This document shows positions 47,601 through 55,629 of a DNA stretch of 64,000 nucleotides, one piece after another. Numbering within the stretch: position 1 is the stretch's first letter; each line of letters begins with the position of its first letter. The notes under the pieces were generated by a model. That model had not been told where the DNA came from, did not search any database, and was given only the letters and a program-made list of their open reading frames with translations. A program made the translations under genes and the position numbers. Source of the DNA: Candidatus Saccharimonadota bacterium (lineage in GTDB: Bacteria > Patescibacteriota > Saccharimonadia > Saccharimonadales > Saccharimonadaceae); contig WRHJ01000001.1 of assembly GCA_009783305.1 (NCBI GenBank), forward strand, positions 205,286 through 269,285, read 5' to 3'.

Positions 47601-49918
47601 ACGGTGCCAGTTATAGTGCGGCCAGTGCCGGCGTCTGCACTATTAAACACGGCGCCAGAGACAGTATAGTCAACATCAAGGGCAAGAGTCTGACTGCCAA
47701 CAAGGCCGGTAAAGGATGCAGCGGTGACAGAAGCGGTGGTGGTGGTATCGTAAGTCTTAGCACCAACGGTGCCCCCTGAGAGGCTGATAGCTTTCTTTTC
47801 GATAGTATACGCGCCCAGAGTGAGCTTGGCGGCATTATATCCAGTGCCTTCGGCAATATCTGCGTAGACAGTGTAGCTGCCGGCATTGGTGGGTGCAGTG
47901 GCTGATTCAGGATAGGTGGTACCGCCAGTGCCGGCATAGCGGACTGTGATAGCACCAAGACCAGTGACGCCAGATGCAGGTGCAGGAGTAGTAATAGGAC
48001 GTGGCGAGGCATTGTAGATTACGCCCGTGGGGATAGTATAGGTGAGGTTGGCGGTGGTGGGGGTAACAAGTCCGCTAGTAGAAATCGTGATCGAAATGGT
48101 CTTGCTAGCGGTTTTTCCTGCGTTATCTCGCACTGTGAAATTGATGTTGAAAGTACCAGCTGCTGTTGGCGTTCCATATAATCTTCCAGTGCTTGTGAAA
48201 CTCAAACCGCTCGGTAAGTCAGTAGCAGACCATGTGTATGGGAGATTTCCGCCCGTAGCTGTTATTTCAAAGGAGTTATAGATCTTTCCGGTCTCACCTG
48301 CTGGCAGGCTCGCTGTGGCGATGCCTAATTCTTCTACTGTACCGGTTGCTATGACTTTTACGGCCTTATGGTTTCTTAGACCGTCCGAAGCTATTGTTAT
48401 AGAAACCCAGAATTCTCCGGGTTCTTTCGGGCTCGTTATAGTGAGAAGACCGCTCGAGCTGACGCTAGGTGTGATTACGCTCGGGGCAGTCTGAGAATCT
48501 TTTGAAACGCTTTTGGCGCCACTGAAACTATAGGTCCCGTTTCCTCCCGTGCCCGTCAGCTGAAATGTAGTAGTCTGACCCATGGGTGCGGTGATGGTTA
48601 CATCCGTTATATCTGGATAATTGGCTAATTGGTCTCTCCCCATGTCTGCAGCTAGTAAATTCAAAGATTTATAAATATCATAATACCCATATCCAAAAAC
48701 TTTGGTTCGTTCTGAACCGAACGGACTATTGGCGCCTTTTTCTATATAATATTGCAGTTGTTGATTGGTGAGGCTTGGACTGTAGGCTTTTAAGAGTGCA
48801 GCTAGTCCTGCTATTTGCGGCGAAGCAAATGATGTCCCGCTCATGGCCGAATACCCGCCGTTCATGTTTGTGGTATTGTAGCTTGTACTGGCTAGGACAT
48901 TTAATTTTTCTCCCCAATCACCGAATCCTGAAGTACCACCGTTTGGCGATCCGCCGACGGACATTACATTGTCGTAATACGCGGGGTAATGAGCTTGTTC
49001 TTTGCCGCCATTTCCGGAAGCTGCCACTAGTAGTACGCCCTTGCCATAGGCATAATCCATAGCATTTTTTAGGCTAGTGCTGCCAGCAGACGACCCCAAA
49101 CTCATGTTGATGATATCGGCTCCATTGTCTGCTGCCCATAGCACGCCCTGTACGACATTGCTCATGGGGAAGGTGCTTGCCGAGGATATTTTGACTGGCA
49201 GTATGCTGACTTCCCAGTTTATGCCGACGCCGCCTATACCGTTATTGCCTACTGTTCCAACTGTTCCCGCTACACCTGTTCCATGGCCTGTGCTATCGAC
49301 ATTGTAGCTCATCCCAGATATTACGCTGTACCCAGTCGGCATCATATTGGCTTGTAAATCTGGATGATTAACGTTTACCCCTGAATCAACTATCGCCACT
49401 ACTACGTCTCTACTCCCCACTGTATAGTCCCATCCCTTCTGCGCACCGGCTATTGTTAGACCTAGGGACATAGAATTGTAATTCGGGTCATTGGGCACTC
49501 TATCTAACTTCATATAATAATCTGGTTCGACAGCTTCGACGTTAGGGTTTTGGCTGTAGATTTCGAGCATATCTTCTACACTCAAGCCTGCCGGCACTTT
49601 GATCACTTTGGTATTGATCTGCTCGATGTCGATATTTTCGGCTATAATTTCGCTAACTTCGCTATCGCCCAGTGTACTCATGATTTCTGTGCTTGTGTAC
49701 CAAAAATCATCGAGGGCGGCTTTCTGCTCGAAATCTATTCCTTCTTTGTATGTCACCAATATGGTGTCGGCGGAATAGGTCTTGGCCTGGACGTTAAGTG
49801 ATTGGTTGAAGTTGTGCCAAGCAATGAGACCAAAAATACTAAGTGCTAGCAGCAATAGTGATGTTTTGAGTTTGAGTGTTTTTGCATGGTTGAATAATGG
49901 GAAGCGGCGAATTCGCAT
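44627..49918 (-). CDS. Giant S8 serine protease with MBG/YDG repeats and a PxTG-like C-terminus
   Basis: A 1763-residue secreted subtilase. A signal segment is near 17-33, then a propeptide. The triad is Asp178 (VAIVDSGVNVNHPDL), His212 (STGHGTGVAGTV) and Ser363 (SGTSFASPQIAGLAAL). A putative-Ig domain (LPYTWSATDLPSGLSFTSTG) is followed by ~1000 residues of alternating MBG (VYNASPRPIT, TYPES, APTDAGNYNVYADIA) and YDG (KVYDGTTTATVTAVSFSGL) repeats. It ends with VPNTG, a hydrophobic span and RRRRIRF, like a sortase signal. Start: ATG 49918; TTG 49930 is an alternative. Likely a cell-surface protease/adhesin. Confidence 0.9.
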   Translation of the reverse strand: MRIRRFPLFNHAKTLKLKTSLLLLALSIFGLIAWHNFNQSLNVQAKTYSADTILVTYKEGIDFEQKAALDDFWYTSTEIMSTLGDSEVSEIIAENIDIEQINTKVIKVPAGLSVEDMLEIYSQNPNVEAVEPDYYMKLDRVPNDPNYNSMSLGLTIAGAQKGWDYTVGSRDVVVAIVDSGVNVNHPDLQANMMPTGYSVISGMSYNVDSTGHGTGVAGTVGTVGNNGIGGVGINWEVSILPVKISSASTFPMSNVVQGVLWAADNGADIINMSLGSSAGSTSLKNAMDYAYGKGVLLVAASGNGGKEQAHYPAYYDNVMSVGGSPNGGTSGFGDWGEKLNVLASTSYNTTNMNGGYSAMSGTSFASPQIAGLAALLKAYSPSLTNQQLQYYIEKGANSPFGSERTKVFGYGYYDIYKSLNLLAADMGRDQLANYPDITDVTITAPMGQTTTFQLTGTGGNGTYSFSGAKSVSKDSQTAPSVITPSVSSSGLLTITSPKEPGEFWVSITIASDGLRNHKAVKVIATGTVEELGIATASLPAGETGKIYNSFEITATGGNLPYTWSATDLPSGLSFTSTGRLYGTPTAAGTFNINFTVRDNAGKTASKTISITISTSGLVTPTTANLTYTIPTGVIYNASPRPITTPAPASGVTGLGAITVRYAGTGGTTYPESATAPTNAGSYTVYADIAEGTGYNAAKLTLGAYTIEKKAISLSGGTVGAKTYDTTTTASVTAASFTGLVGSQTLALDVDYTVSGAVFNSADAGTGRTITGTVALIANSKTANYTLSSGALSIGSQTIAKKTINISGGVVAPKVYDGTTTATVTAVSFSGLVGGQTLAISVDYTIASATYDSPSVGSGKTVTATVALLSNAKANNYTLSPSGSGNLSISGQTITALPTPTTTQISYAIPTGIVYNASPRPITAPVPASGVVGLGAITVHYAGTGGTTYPESTAAPTDAGNYNVYADIAVGDNYNSAKLNLGVYTIEKKAIGLSGGTVASKTYNANTNANITAVSFTGLEGGQSLNLDDDYTISDAEFNSADAGSDKTVTGTVALIANSKTANYTLSSGALSIGSQTISKRNISISGATVAPKVYDSTTDADITAVSFSGLAGSQTLNLTTDYTVSGAAYDNADVGTSKPVTATVSLVINSKTNNYNLSYGDLSTTGNIIRPIPTTDEIDFTIPTGIIYNASPRPITTPTPSDGVIGLGAITVKYAGAGSTIYPESATAPTDAGDYTVYADIAEGVNYSAVKLNLGAYTINQKTISISTVSVTPKIYDGTTAANISSVSFSGLEGGQTLSIITDYSIVDAQFNDANAGPGRTVTGAVALIANSKTANYTLSSGALSIGSQTIAKAPIFSVGQEFNVKSGFVSIYSFDLLTLLPSELAESDVSAFRIESISEDIYTAPPSISGHTLSLPVANTDAGDAQSIITIGFTSSNYDITEAIISVNVTERSPVEITGVSVNSRAYNGSPATITGTPIFTDTMSRTTIGTLAPIYTWKTSTDSVLGVAPTDAGNYKLVVSADGSGDYDVADLEISFTISKANQTITFTCPSSGQINSAITLTASISSGLAGITFSSANPAIATVSGNTLSLLDTGTVTITASHPGNSNINAATSTCSINVVIPGYGVIQHFADFDGTGHRTAIINADFIEFVRLIYEGEELHLDHYTVSEGSTVITLHDTFLSTLTTGTHTFLAEFSNGSIVPLGIVILAGTDIGVPNTGIIGFLLGGGYLSTGLTLAVVAVISVAIFRRHLNLRRRRIRF
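45876..47604. repeat. Three identical 70-bp blocks in the S8 protease gene
   Basis: The 70-base block recurs at 45876-45945, 46698-46767 and 47535-47604 without visible change, while neighbouring repeat DNA has drifted. Period about 820-840 bases. Recent gene conversion or duplication is implied. Confidence 0.8.
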
Positions 49919-49981
49919 CTTTTTAACCAATTCTCTCGCAAATTTTTTAAAAATATTTGTTTTTACTCTCTACTATAGTTA

Positions 49982-50010
49982 ATAATAAACAGGATTAGTA
50001 AAAATGTCAA
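49982..50010 (-). promoter_or_regulatory. Promoter of the S8 protease gene
   Basis: Minus strand TTGACA (50010-50005), 17 bases, TATTAT (49987-49982); leader about 55 bases. Confidence 0.75.
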
Positions 50011-50021
50011 TACTTAAACTA

Positions 50022-50053
50022 AAGCCACACCCGGTATGTTTCGGGTGTGGCTT
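50022..50053 (-). terminator. Terminator after tRNA-Val
   Basis: A perfect 12-bp stem AAGCCACACCCG / CGGGTGTGGCTT with an eight-base loop, followed by a weak TTTAG on the minus strand. Confidence 0.7.
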
Positions 50054-50064
50054 CAATAACTAAT

Positions 50065-50141
50065 TGGTGGGCCGTGTAGAACTCGAATCTACGACCTTGT
50101 CTACGTCAAAGACACGCTCTAGCCAACTGAGCTAACGGCCC
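50065..50141 (-). tRNA. tRNA-Val (anticodon GAC)
   Basis: A 77-base cloverleaf including an encoded CCA. The acceptor stem is GGGCCGT / ACGGCCC, with GCTC-AGTTGGCTA-GAGC for the D arm, anticodon loop TTGACGT (GAC), and T arm GTAGA-TTCGAGT-TCTAC. A TATAGT about 20 bases upstream may be its -10. All stems pair. Confidence 0.95.
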
Positions 50142-50184
50142 GCAATGGGGACCTCTTTATTTTACTATACCGCGATGTATTTTT

Positions 50185-51093
50185 CTAGCGGCGAGCTTTT
50201 TTATTGCGATGGATGAAGAAGAGGGCAATGACAATAGCGGCAATGAAGATGAAGAGGCCGCTAATGAGATAGTCGATGCGGCCTAAGCTGAGACCAAAAA
50301 TGGTGAAGACGCCGGTGTCTGGAGGTCCCATGACGCCGTTAAGGATAGTCTCGCCATCCTCTAGAGGATCGCCTCCTTCGGGACCACAGTCAAAGGCAGT
50401 AACTACTACGGTGTACTCTTGATTGGCGTCTAGCTCGCTAAAGCCAGGGATTTTAATGTCAATATATCCATCCATATAGGTAGGATAAGAGGAAATATCG
50501 TCTATGAAATATTCAATCAGTGGTTCACCTTCAGTGTCACCCTCTGGGAAGACCTGTACGTTGAGCCGGCAGACAGCCGGGCCAAAATGGACACGCACAG
50601 TGCTGTCAACGGGTTTGCCATCAGAACCGATGGTAGGACCGACGGTGATGGCGTGGAAATTAAATGAAGTAGCATCGCCTGGGATAGGATCGCTGACTAA
50701 GTCATAGCCAGTAACTTCTAGAGTGTAAGTACCATATTCTATGAGGTACGGACCGAGATCGAGAGTGATAGAGCCGCCACCGATGACGAGCGGAATTTCA
50801 ATAGTACTGCCGTCTGGCAAAGTTAACCATGCTGTCAGACTGGACACATTATCGTAGTCAAAAATGGCGACATTAGTGTTGCCGTCATAAAATATCGTGC
50901 CATAACTTGGCTCAATAATTTCAACGTAGGAATTCTCCGCCGTGATTTCAACTCCTACCATGATGTCCGTGCTTTTTGGGGCAGCGGAAACATTTTCCTG
51001 ATGGGCGGGCGGTATACCAGACGCTATAACAGTGATAGCGACAACTAACGCGAGCCCAAACAAGCTTAAGATTTTTCTACATACTCTACTCAT
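50185..51093 (-). CDS. Cell-surface protein with PPDTG-type C-terminal anchor
   Basis: A 302-residue secreted protein: signal segment 8-25, a beta-rich outer part with three paired Cys-containing stretches (AVCRLNV, AFDCGPEG), then GPPDTG, a hydrophobic span (ISGLFIFIAAIVIALFFI) and HRNKKARR. This C-terminal pattern is that of sortase substrates, with PPDTG in place of LPxTG. It is the smallest anchored protein of the surface cluster and compares with the CscD-type small anchored proteins of Firmicutes by position. No sortase gene is in the window. Confidence 0.78.
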   Translation of the reverse strand: MSRVCRKILSLFGLALVVAITVIASGIPPAHQENVSAAPKSTDIMVGVEITAENSYVEIIEPSYGTIFYDGNTNVAIFDYDNVSSLTAWLTLPDGSTIEIPLVIGGGSITLDLGPYLIEYGTYTLEVTGYDLVSDPIPGDATSFNFHAITVGPTIGSDGKPVDSTVRVHFGPAVCRLNVQVFPEGDTEGEPLIEYFIDDISSYPTYMDGYIDIKIPGFSELDANQEYTVVVTAFDCGPEGGDPLEDGETILNGVMGPPDTGVFTIFGLSLGRIDYLISGLFIFIAAIVIALFFIHRNKKARR

Positions 51094-51151
51094 GTCTTGT
51101 CTTTCGTTTTTTATTTTTGTTTTGGTGCGACGCCTAAGTTCCTCGCGTGTT

Positions 51152-52093
51152 CTAGAGTTGCATCTTCGAACGAAGCTTACGGCGCTTCTTAACCTTAAGT
51201 ATAATCCAGATGACCAAAAATGTCAAGAGGATAAGCAAAATGATGAGGAGCCAGGCCGGAATAACCAGCACGACGCGAGTTTCGTCTTGGGTGAGTTTAT
51301 TGATTGACACTGAATATGTGACTGAGAATAGCCCAAGCAGCGGCGTATTTTCCCAGGCGATATTGTGACGATATTCGGAATCCGGGTAGATCAGGCTGGT
51401 CTTTTCTTCCGAAAAGACAGGGTCGCCACCGAAAAATGGTTTGACTTCAAAATTATATCTGGCTTCGGCATCGGCATTTCCGGTATTTTTGACTTTGGAA
51501 GTGGCGGTGATTTGGGAAGCATTGAAGGAAATACGAAGCGTAGGCAGGCTATAGTCGGTGATCTCGACTCCTTCATTGGTTTCGCCAGAAACGCGGGCAA
51601 TTAGGCGCATACCAACGCGGGAAATAGCTTTGATGCCGTTGCTGCTGGTGTTGTTGCCGCTGGATTCGGCAAAGAGAACAGCGTGTTGGCTGCCGGTTGG
51701 GACGTCTTCTGGGACATTAACGTGGTATATGATGACTTGAGATTCGTCGACTGCTAGGCTAAATTCGGTTTTGTCAAAGGTGACCCAGCGATGGATTTGG
51801 TTATAGTTCTTTTCGGATGAATAATCGTGATCATAATTTTCACCAACGACGCTAAAGGGGCTGGCATAGACTTTGAAGGAGAAGGATTCGGAACCAATGT
51901 TGGAGACGGTGAATTCGCCGTCATATGTGTCGCCGGGTTCGAGAGAGAGGGAACGGCTGGTGGGTGAGACTTGAAGCCAAACTGCGGGTTTAGTATCATT
52001 TTTTTCGGCAGAGACGGGACCGAAAATTGCTCCCGACATAGTAACGATGCCCAGTAGAAATGCCGAGATAAATAATATTTTGCGTTTTTTCAC
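51152..52093 (-). CDS. Secreted DUF916-like membrane-anchored protein, paralogue 1
   Basis: A 313-residue protein with signal peptide (6-28), an outer region of two beta-sandwich-like parts (VSPTSRSLSLEPGDTYDGEF, NIGSESFSFKVYASPFSVVG) and a C-terminal membrane helix with a basic tail (KVKKRRKLRSK). The layout matches the DUF916 (WxL-interacting) anchored proteins. Start is GTG 52093 with GGAGGT upstream. It is clearly paralogous to the 52271-53284 protein (shared V-x-N-x-G, P-F-x-V, P-F-F-G-G motifs) and lies in the same direction, with a plus-strand tRNA between them. Confidence 0.76.
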   Translation of the reverse strand: MKKRKILFISAFLLGIVTMSGAIFGPVSAEKNDTKPAVWLQVSPTSRSLSLEPGDTYDGEFTVSNIGSESFSFKVYASPFSVVGENYDHDYSSEKNYNQIHRWVTFDKTEFSLAVDESQVIIYHVNVPEDVPTGSQHAVLFAESSGNNTSSNGIKAISRVGMRLIARVSGETNEGVEITDYSLPTLRISFNASQITATSKVKNTGNADAEARYNFEVKPFFGGDPVFSEEKTSLIYPDSEYRHNIAWENTPLLGLFSVTYSVSINKLTQDETRVVLVIPAWLLIILLILLTFLVIWIILKVKKRRKLRSKMQL

Positions 52094-52135
52094 GTTTTAC
52101 CTCCAGATTTACTTTGATTATAGAGACATTGACGG

Positions 52136-52164
52136 TTGATGTAAAGATGTTTTTGCGTTATAAT
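52136..52164 (+). promoter_or_regulatory. Promoter of tRNA-Lys
   Basis: TTGATG (52136-52141), 17 bases, TATAAT (52159-52164); the start falls about eight bases before the mature tRNA. Confidence 0.78.
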
Positions 52165-52178
52165 GCTGGGGTGCTGAT

Positions 52179-52255
52179 GGGTCCATAGCTCAGCCGGTTA
52201 GAGCACCTGCCTTTTAAGCAGGGTGTCGTGAGTTCGAGTCTCACTGGACCCACCA
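52179..52255 (+). tRNA. tRNA-Lys (anticodon UUU)
   Basis: A 77-base cloverleaf with encoded CCA. Acceptor GGGTCCA / TGGACCC, D arm GCTC-AGCCGGTTA-GAGC, anticodon loop CTTTTAA (TTT), T arm GTGAG-TTCGAGT-CTCAC. It sits on the opposite strand between the two DUF916-like genes, with its own promoter and terminator. Confidence 0.97.
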
Positions 52256-52270
52256 TTTAATCTGAATCTT

Positions 52271-53284
52271 TTACCCTTGTTCCCACGAGGGTTTTTTGCT
52301 GCCTTTCATTTTGCGGCGCTTGCGCTTGATGATAATGGCAATAATGAGGAGCACAAGGATGGCAATAACAACTAGGATGAGCCAGAGCGGACAGATGATG
52401 GTTAGACGCTTGAAGGTGTCAGTGACTTCTTGACCATCTTCGTTAATGTAAGTGATTTCTTGTGTAACATTGAAGATGCCGAGCGCTGGAGCGCTATCCC
52501 AGTTTTGTTCGAAAATACGCTTGGTCTCCGGCATGATGATTTTTTCTTCAGTATTCTCGTAGGCAAGTTCGCCGCCAAAAAATGGCTCAACTGAAATGCG
52601 GTAGGTGGCTTGGAAGTCAGCGTTGCCGGAGTTCTCGACGGTGGATGAAGTCTTAATGATGGGTTCAAAAGAGAAGGCGGATATAGCTTGATTAATAATG
52701 GCGCCTTTATAGACAACGTCGCCGTTAATGGTGGAGTAAAGCAATAAGGCAATTCGGGCTTTGGCGCCGACTGAAGGGCCAGGATTGGTTGATACGATGT
52801 TGGCCATAACGGCAGCGTATTGTCCGCCGCCGATAGCATCGCTAGGGACTTTGATGCGAACAGTGATTTCGATGCGATCTATATAGTTGTTGCGTTCATC
52901 ACGTTCATTGCGAGGCGCGAGAGTGAATTCGGTGCCAGTGGGGAAGGAAACCCAGTCGGTAACTTTAGTACGATTGGTAGCTTCAGAATAAATTGGTTCG
53001 TAGTCTTCACCTTTGACGCCGAAAGGTTCGACTGTAAGGTTGAAGGATATGGGTTCGGCACCAATGTTATAGGCCATAAATGTTTCGGTGTAACTTTTGC
53101 CTGGCTCAAGCAGGCCTTTGTAGCGCAACCGATTGGGGCTAATCAGCAGATAGCCTTGCTGATATTGTTCTTCTATCCTGTCAATATCAAATTCATCAGC
53201 CAGTACGCTAGCGGTTTGCAAAACGCCGCCAAGAGCAATTATGCTAACGAGCGCCAGCAGCATCAGTGATATTTTTTTCTTCAT
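52271..53284 (-). CDS. Secreted DUF916-like membrane-anchored protein, paralogue 2
   Basis: A 337-residue protein with signal peptide (about 5-29), outer beta-rich region (ISPNRLRYKGLLEPGKSYTE, NIGAEPISFNLTVEPFGVKG) and a C-terminal membrane helix with a basic tail (KRKRRKMKGSKK). The second half shares VENSGNAD and VEPFFGGEL with its paralogue at 51152. The start follows GAGG by eight bases. It comes directly after the secreted 226-residue protein, so it is probably co-expressed and may hold that protein at the surface. Confidence 0.78.
   Translation of the reverse strand: MKKKISLMLLALVSIIALGGVLQTASVLADEFDIDRIEEQYQQGYLLISPNRLRYKGLLEPGKSYTETFMAYNIGAEPISFNLTVEPFGVKGEDYEPIYSEATNRTKVTDWVSFPTGTEFTLAPRNERDERNNYIDRIEITVRIKVPSDAIGGGQYAAVMANIVSTNPGPSVGAKARIALLLYSTINGDVVYKGAIINQAISAFSFEPIIKTSSTVENSGNADFQATYRISVEPFFGGELAYENTEEKIIMPETKRIFEQNWDSAPALGIFNVTQEITYINEDGQEVTDTFKRLTIICPLWLILVVIAILVLLIIAIIIKRKRRKMKGSKKPSWEQG
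52273..52297 (+). terminator. Terminator of tRNA-Lys
   Basis: Stem ACCCTTG / CGAGGGT with a six-base loop and six T. It overlaps the 3' end of the convergent surface-protein gene. Confidence 0.8.
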
Positions 53285-53347
53285 GATTACCTCGCTTATT
53301 TACTCTTAATGGTAGCACGGGACAAGGTATTCTAGCAACAACAAAAA

Positions 53348-53363
53348 GACCCCTTGCGGGGTC
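53348..53363 (-). terminator. Terminator after the 226-aa secreted protein
   Basis: Stem GACCCC / GGGGTC with a four-base loop, followed by five T on the minus strand. Confidence 0.8.
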
Positions 53364-53387
53364 ATTTTGTGAACTACCGAGGACTAA

Positions 53388-54068
53388 TTACGGATTAGTT
53401 GCGATAGTGACGATGACTACGTTGCTGTAGAAGCCGGCAGGTTGTGAAGGAGGAGTTACAGCGCGGAAGTTAAACTTCGCACCACTCATGACTGTAGCAG
53501 CGGAGGAGGAAGCAACCAATACGTTAGAATTAGTAATTGGGTTCCAGGCGCTGGCGGTAGCAGTACCACCCACAGCGGTAGTGTTGACGGATAGTCCGAT
53601 AGTACCACCGGTGATGAAGTTGTAGCCCCAACCACCTAGGCCGCCGTTAATCGAAGTGATGTTGCCAACATTGAAGTTGCCATCGGTCATTTGTGCAGCA
53701 ATTGCGGGGATGATGGAACCGTTGGTAGCATTTGTTGGTTCAGCGTCTGTCCTGCCTTCAAAGTCTAGGGTGTAACCGGTAAGGGCAGTAGATGTACCGT
53801 TCGCATTGGTTTGGCTGTTTGCAATACTAATAGCGATACCAGTATTGGATGAGCCGCCGATTGTACAATCGGATTCAGCATCAACACCAGCTGCTACTGT
53901 AGAGCCAGATTCGCCGTCTTCACAGGTAGGTTCAACAGTACCGGTTGTAGCCGTGATTTCCACCTGGACTTCGACATCGTCAGCATATGAGCTAAGTGGC
54001 AAGGCAGCAACGCCAAGACCAGCTACGACACCGAGAGCGGCAATAATTTTTGTAATTTTTTTTGCCAT
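53388..54068 (-). CDS. Secreted WxL-like surface protein, 226 aa
   Basis: Signal peptide MAKKITKIIAALGVVAGLGV with an Ala-type cleavage site, then an acidic, Ser/Thr/Asn/Gly-rich mature protein with two Cys (PTCED, SDCTIGG). The C-terminus PPSQPAGFYSNVVIVTIATNP has the layout of the WxL-domain end (P-x-G-x-Y-x-x-x-x-x-W-x-L-x-x-x-P), but with V-T-I where the Trp motif should be. It may be an abundant surface-layer or fibre protein. The start follows AAAGG; the 5' leader of about 115 bases opens with a GACC-GTAAAA-GGTC hairpin. Confidence 0.75.
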   Translation of the reverse strand: MAKKITKIIAALGVVAGLGVAALPLSSYADDVEVQVEITATTGTVEPTCEDGESGSTVAAGVDAESDCTIGGSSNTGIAISIANSQTNANGTSTALTGYTLDFEGRTDAEPTNATNGSIIPAIAAQMTDGNFNVGNITSINGGLGGWGYNFITGGTIGLSVNTTAVGGTATASAWNPITNSNVLVASSSAATVMSGAKFNFRAVTPPSQPAGFYSNVVIVTIATNP

Positions 54069-54188
54069 TTCGTTTTCCTTTGTTTATATTTATTTATCTC
54101 TGTCCACGGAAGTCAGGAGTCTAAAAAAATTAAATATTTACTCTGCTCCATGATCAGGGTTTTTGTTTTTATGACCTTTTACGGTCTA

Positions 54189-54218
54189 AGTGTATCAAAA
54201 AGGTTATGTATATGTCAA
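54189..54218 (-). promoter_or_regulatory. Promoter of the surface-protein cluster
   Basis: Minus strand TTGACA (54218-54213), 18 bases, TACACT (54194-54189) with TGA before the -10. The start lies near 54182, and a small hairpin (54173-54186) covers the 5' end. Confidence 0.72.
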
Positions 54219-54248
54219 TAGGATTTATAATAAAACTAAAATATTGTA

Positions 54249-55628
54249 TTACCGAGGACGAGTGCCGCCAATTTCAGCTTGATTGGGACAGATTGTACCT
54301 TGGTTGGTGCCGCCAGTAGTCCAACAATTACGGGTGACCCAAAAGTTCTTCCAAATGCCACTAGAACCATCGCCGCCAATATCTGCAGGAAATTCCGGGA
54401 AGGGGAAGTAAACATCAACTAATTCAACGCGAGCTTCAACGCGACGGAAGAGGTCGTTTGCTCGGCCGGTTGAGTCAACTCTGGTCTGTACGCCGGCGAA
54501 TTTCTTCTGTTCACAGTCGCGGTCGGTGTTGATGGTGGCATTGTTCGGGCAATAGAAGAGAGTCAAGCTAAAGGAAGTATCGGGGGTGCCGTATGGCAAT
54601 ACCAGTCTAACAAAAGTGCTGCCGTCATGGCGCGTGCCACCGATGGGATTTGGGATGACAATGTCGGCATTGCAACGATAAGCGGCTGATCCCATTTCGC
54701 AAGCAATATCAATCGGATTATTAATGGATTGGTCTGCGGAGCCGGCTAGTCCGATGCTGTAGTCGCTATTGACAACGTTTTGAGTGATGCAGCTGGACCC
54801 CGAAGGACATCTAACGGGGCGCAAGGTCAGGGTGCCGCGATCGGAAAGATCGCCGCTATTGTTGTTTAATTGAGCTAATACGAAGCTAGTAGCAGTTTGG
54901 ATGAATTGGAATTGCATGACTGGCGGTGCAGGTGGAAGGTTACCTAAGGTACTATTTGCGCTAAAAGTAGAATGGGCATAGCCAAGTTTATTTGAGGTTA
55001 GAGCTCTCGACCTTGAACTGGGTAAAAGCTCGAAGCTCGAACTGCCGGCGGAATTAACCTTAATGTCATCCTCACTGTTATACCAGCTCATACGGATGCG
55101 GTTAATATTTACGATATCGGCAGTGCGGATAGGGATAACTTTCGTACGATAATTGGGGTTAAGCGTCCCTAAATAATCGTCGGTATCCTCATCGATGCGG
55201 ACGCAGGTATATGCCTGCTCCATGTTGGCGGTACCTTCTGTACCGTCACCAATTTCGGATTGAATAATGGTTTCTTGACCTGTATTGGGACGACGAAGCA
55301 TGTGCGCTATTATGTCGCAGTCTTGGGCGGCGCCTGGTGCGGTCATGGCTAAAATGGATTTTTCGCAGTTTTCATCGCCAAGATAATTGTTGCTAGCGTT
55401 GGCTCCTCTGCTCAAGCATTCGTGGTACTTCAATAATGCAATTTTGGCATCTTCGATGCCAGCAAGGGCGGAATCGTAGGCAGACTGCGAAAGGTCATAA
55501 TTGGTAGTCTGGTTGGCTTCGGACAACATAATGTTGATAAAACCTAGGGCAATAATGCTGAGGAGTAGTGTGGTGAATACTACCACAAACATTGAAGCTG
55601 CACCGTTTTTTGAATTCTTTTTCTTCAT
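54249..55628 (-). CDS. PilX-like pilus-associated protein
   Basis: A 459-residue protein. After a Lys-rich start comes GAASMFVVVFTTLLLSIIALGF and a helical segment ending SALAGIEDAKIALLKYHE, the pattern of PilX/minor-pilin proteins that sit at the base of the pilus tip complex. The outer part is long, with several Cys (CLSR, CPSGSSC, CEMG, YRCN, CPNN). Start 55628, with GGGAG upstream and overlapping the stop of the upstream pilin gene; longer frames run into that gene. Last gene of the pilin operon. Confidence 0.78.
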   Translation of the reverse strand: MKKKNSKNGAASMFVVVFTTLLLSIIALGFINIMLSEANQTTNYDLSQSAYDSALAGIEDAKIALLKYHECLSRGANASNNYLGDENCEKSILAMTAPGAAQDCDIIAHMLRRPNTGQETIIQSEIGDGTEGTANMEQAYTCVRIDEDTDDYLGTLNPNYRTKVIPIRTADIVNINRIRMSWYNSEDDIKVNSAGSSSFELLPSSRSRALTSNKLGYAHSTFSANSTLGNLPPAPPVMQFQFIQTATSFVLAQLNNNSGDLSDRGTLTLRPVRCPSGSSCITQNVVNSDYSIGLAGSADQSINNPIDIACEMGSAAYRCNADIVIPNPIGGTRHDGSTFVRLVLPYGTPDTSFSLTLFYCPNNATINTDRDCEQKKFAGVQTRVDSTGRANDLFRRVEARVELVDVYFPFPEFPADIGGDGSSGIWKNFWVTRNCWTTGGTNQGTICPNQAEIGGTRPR

Positions 55629-55629
55629 A

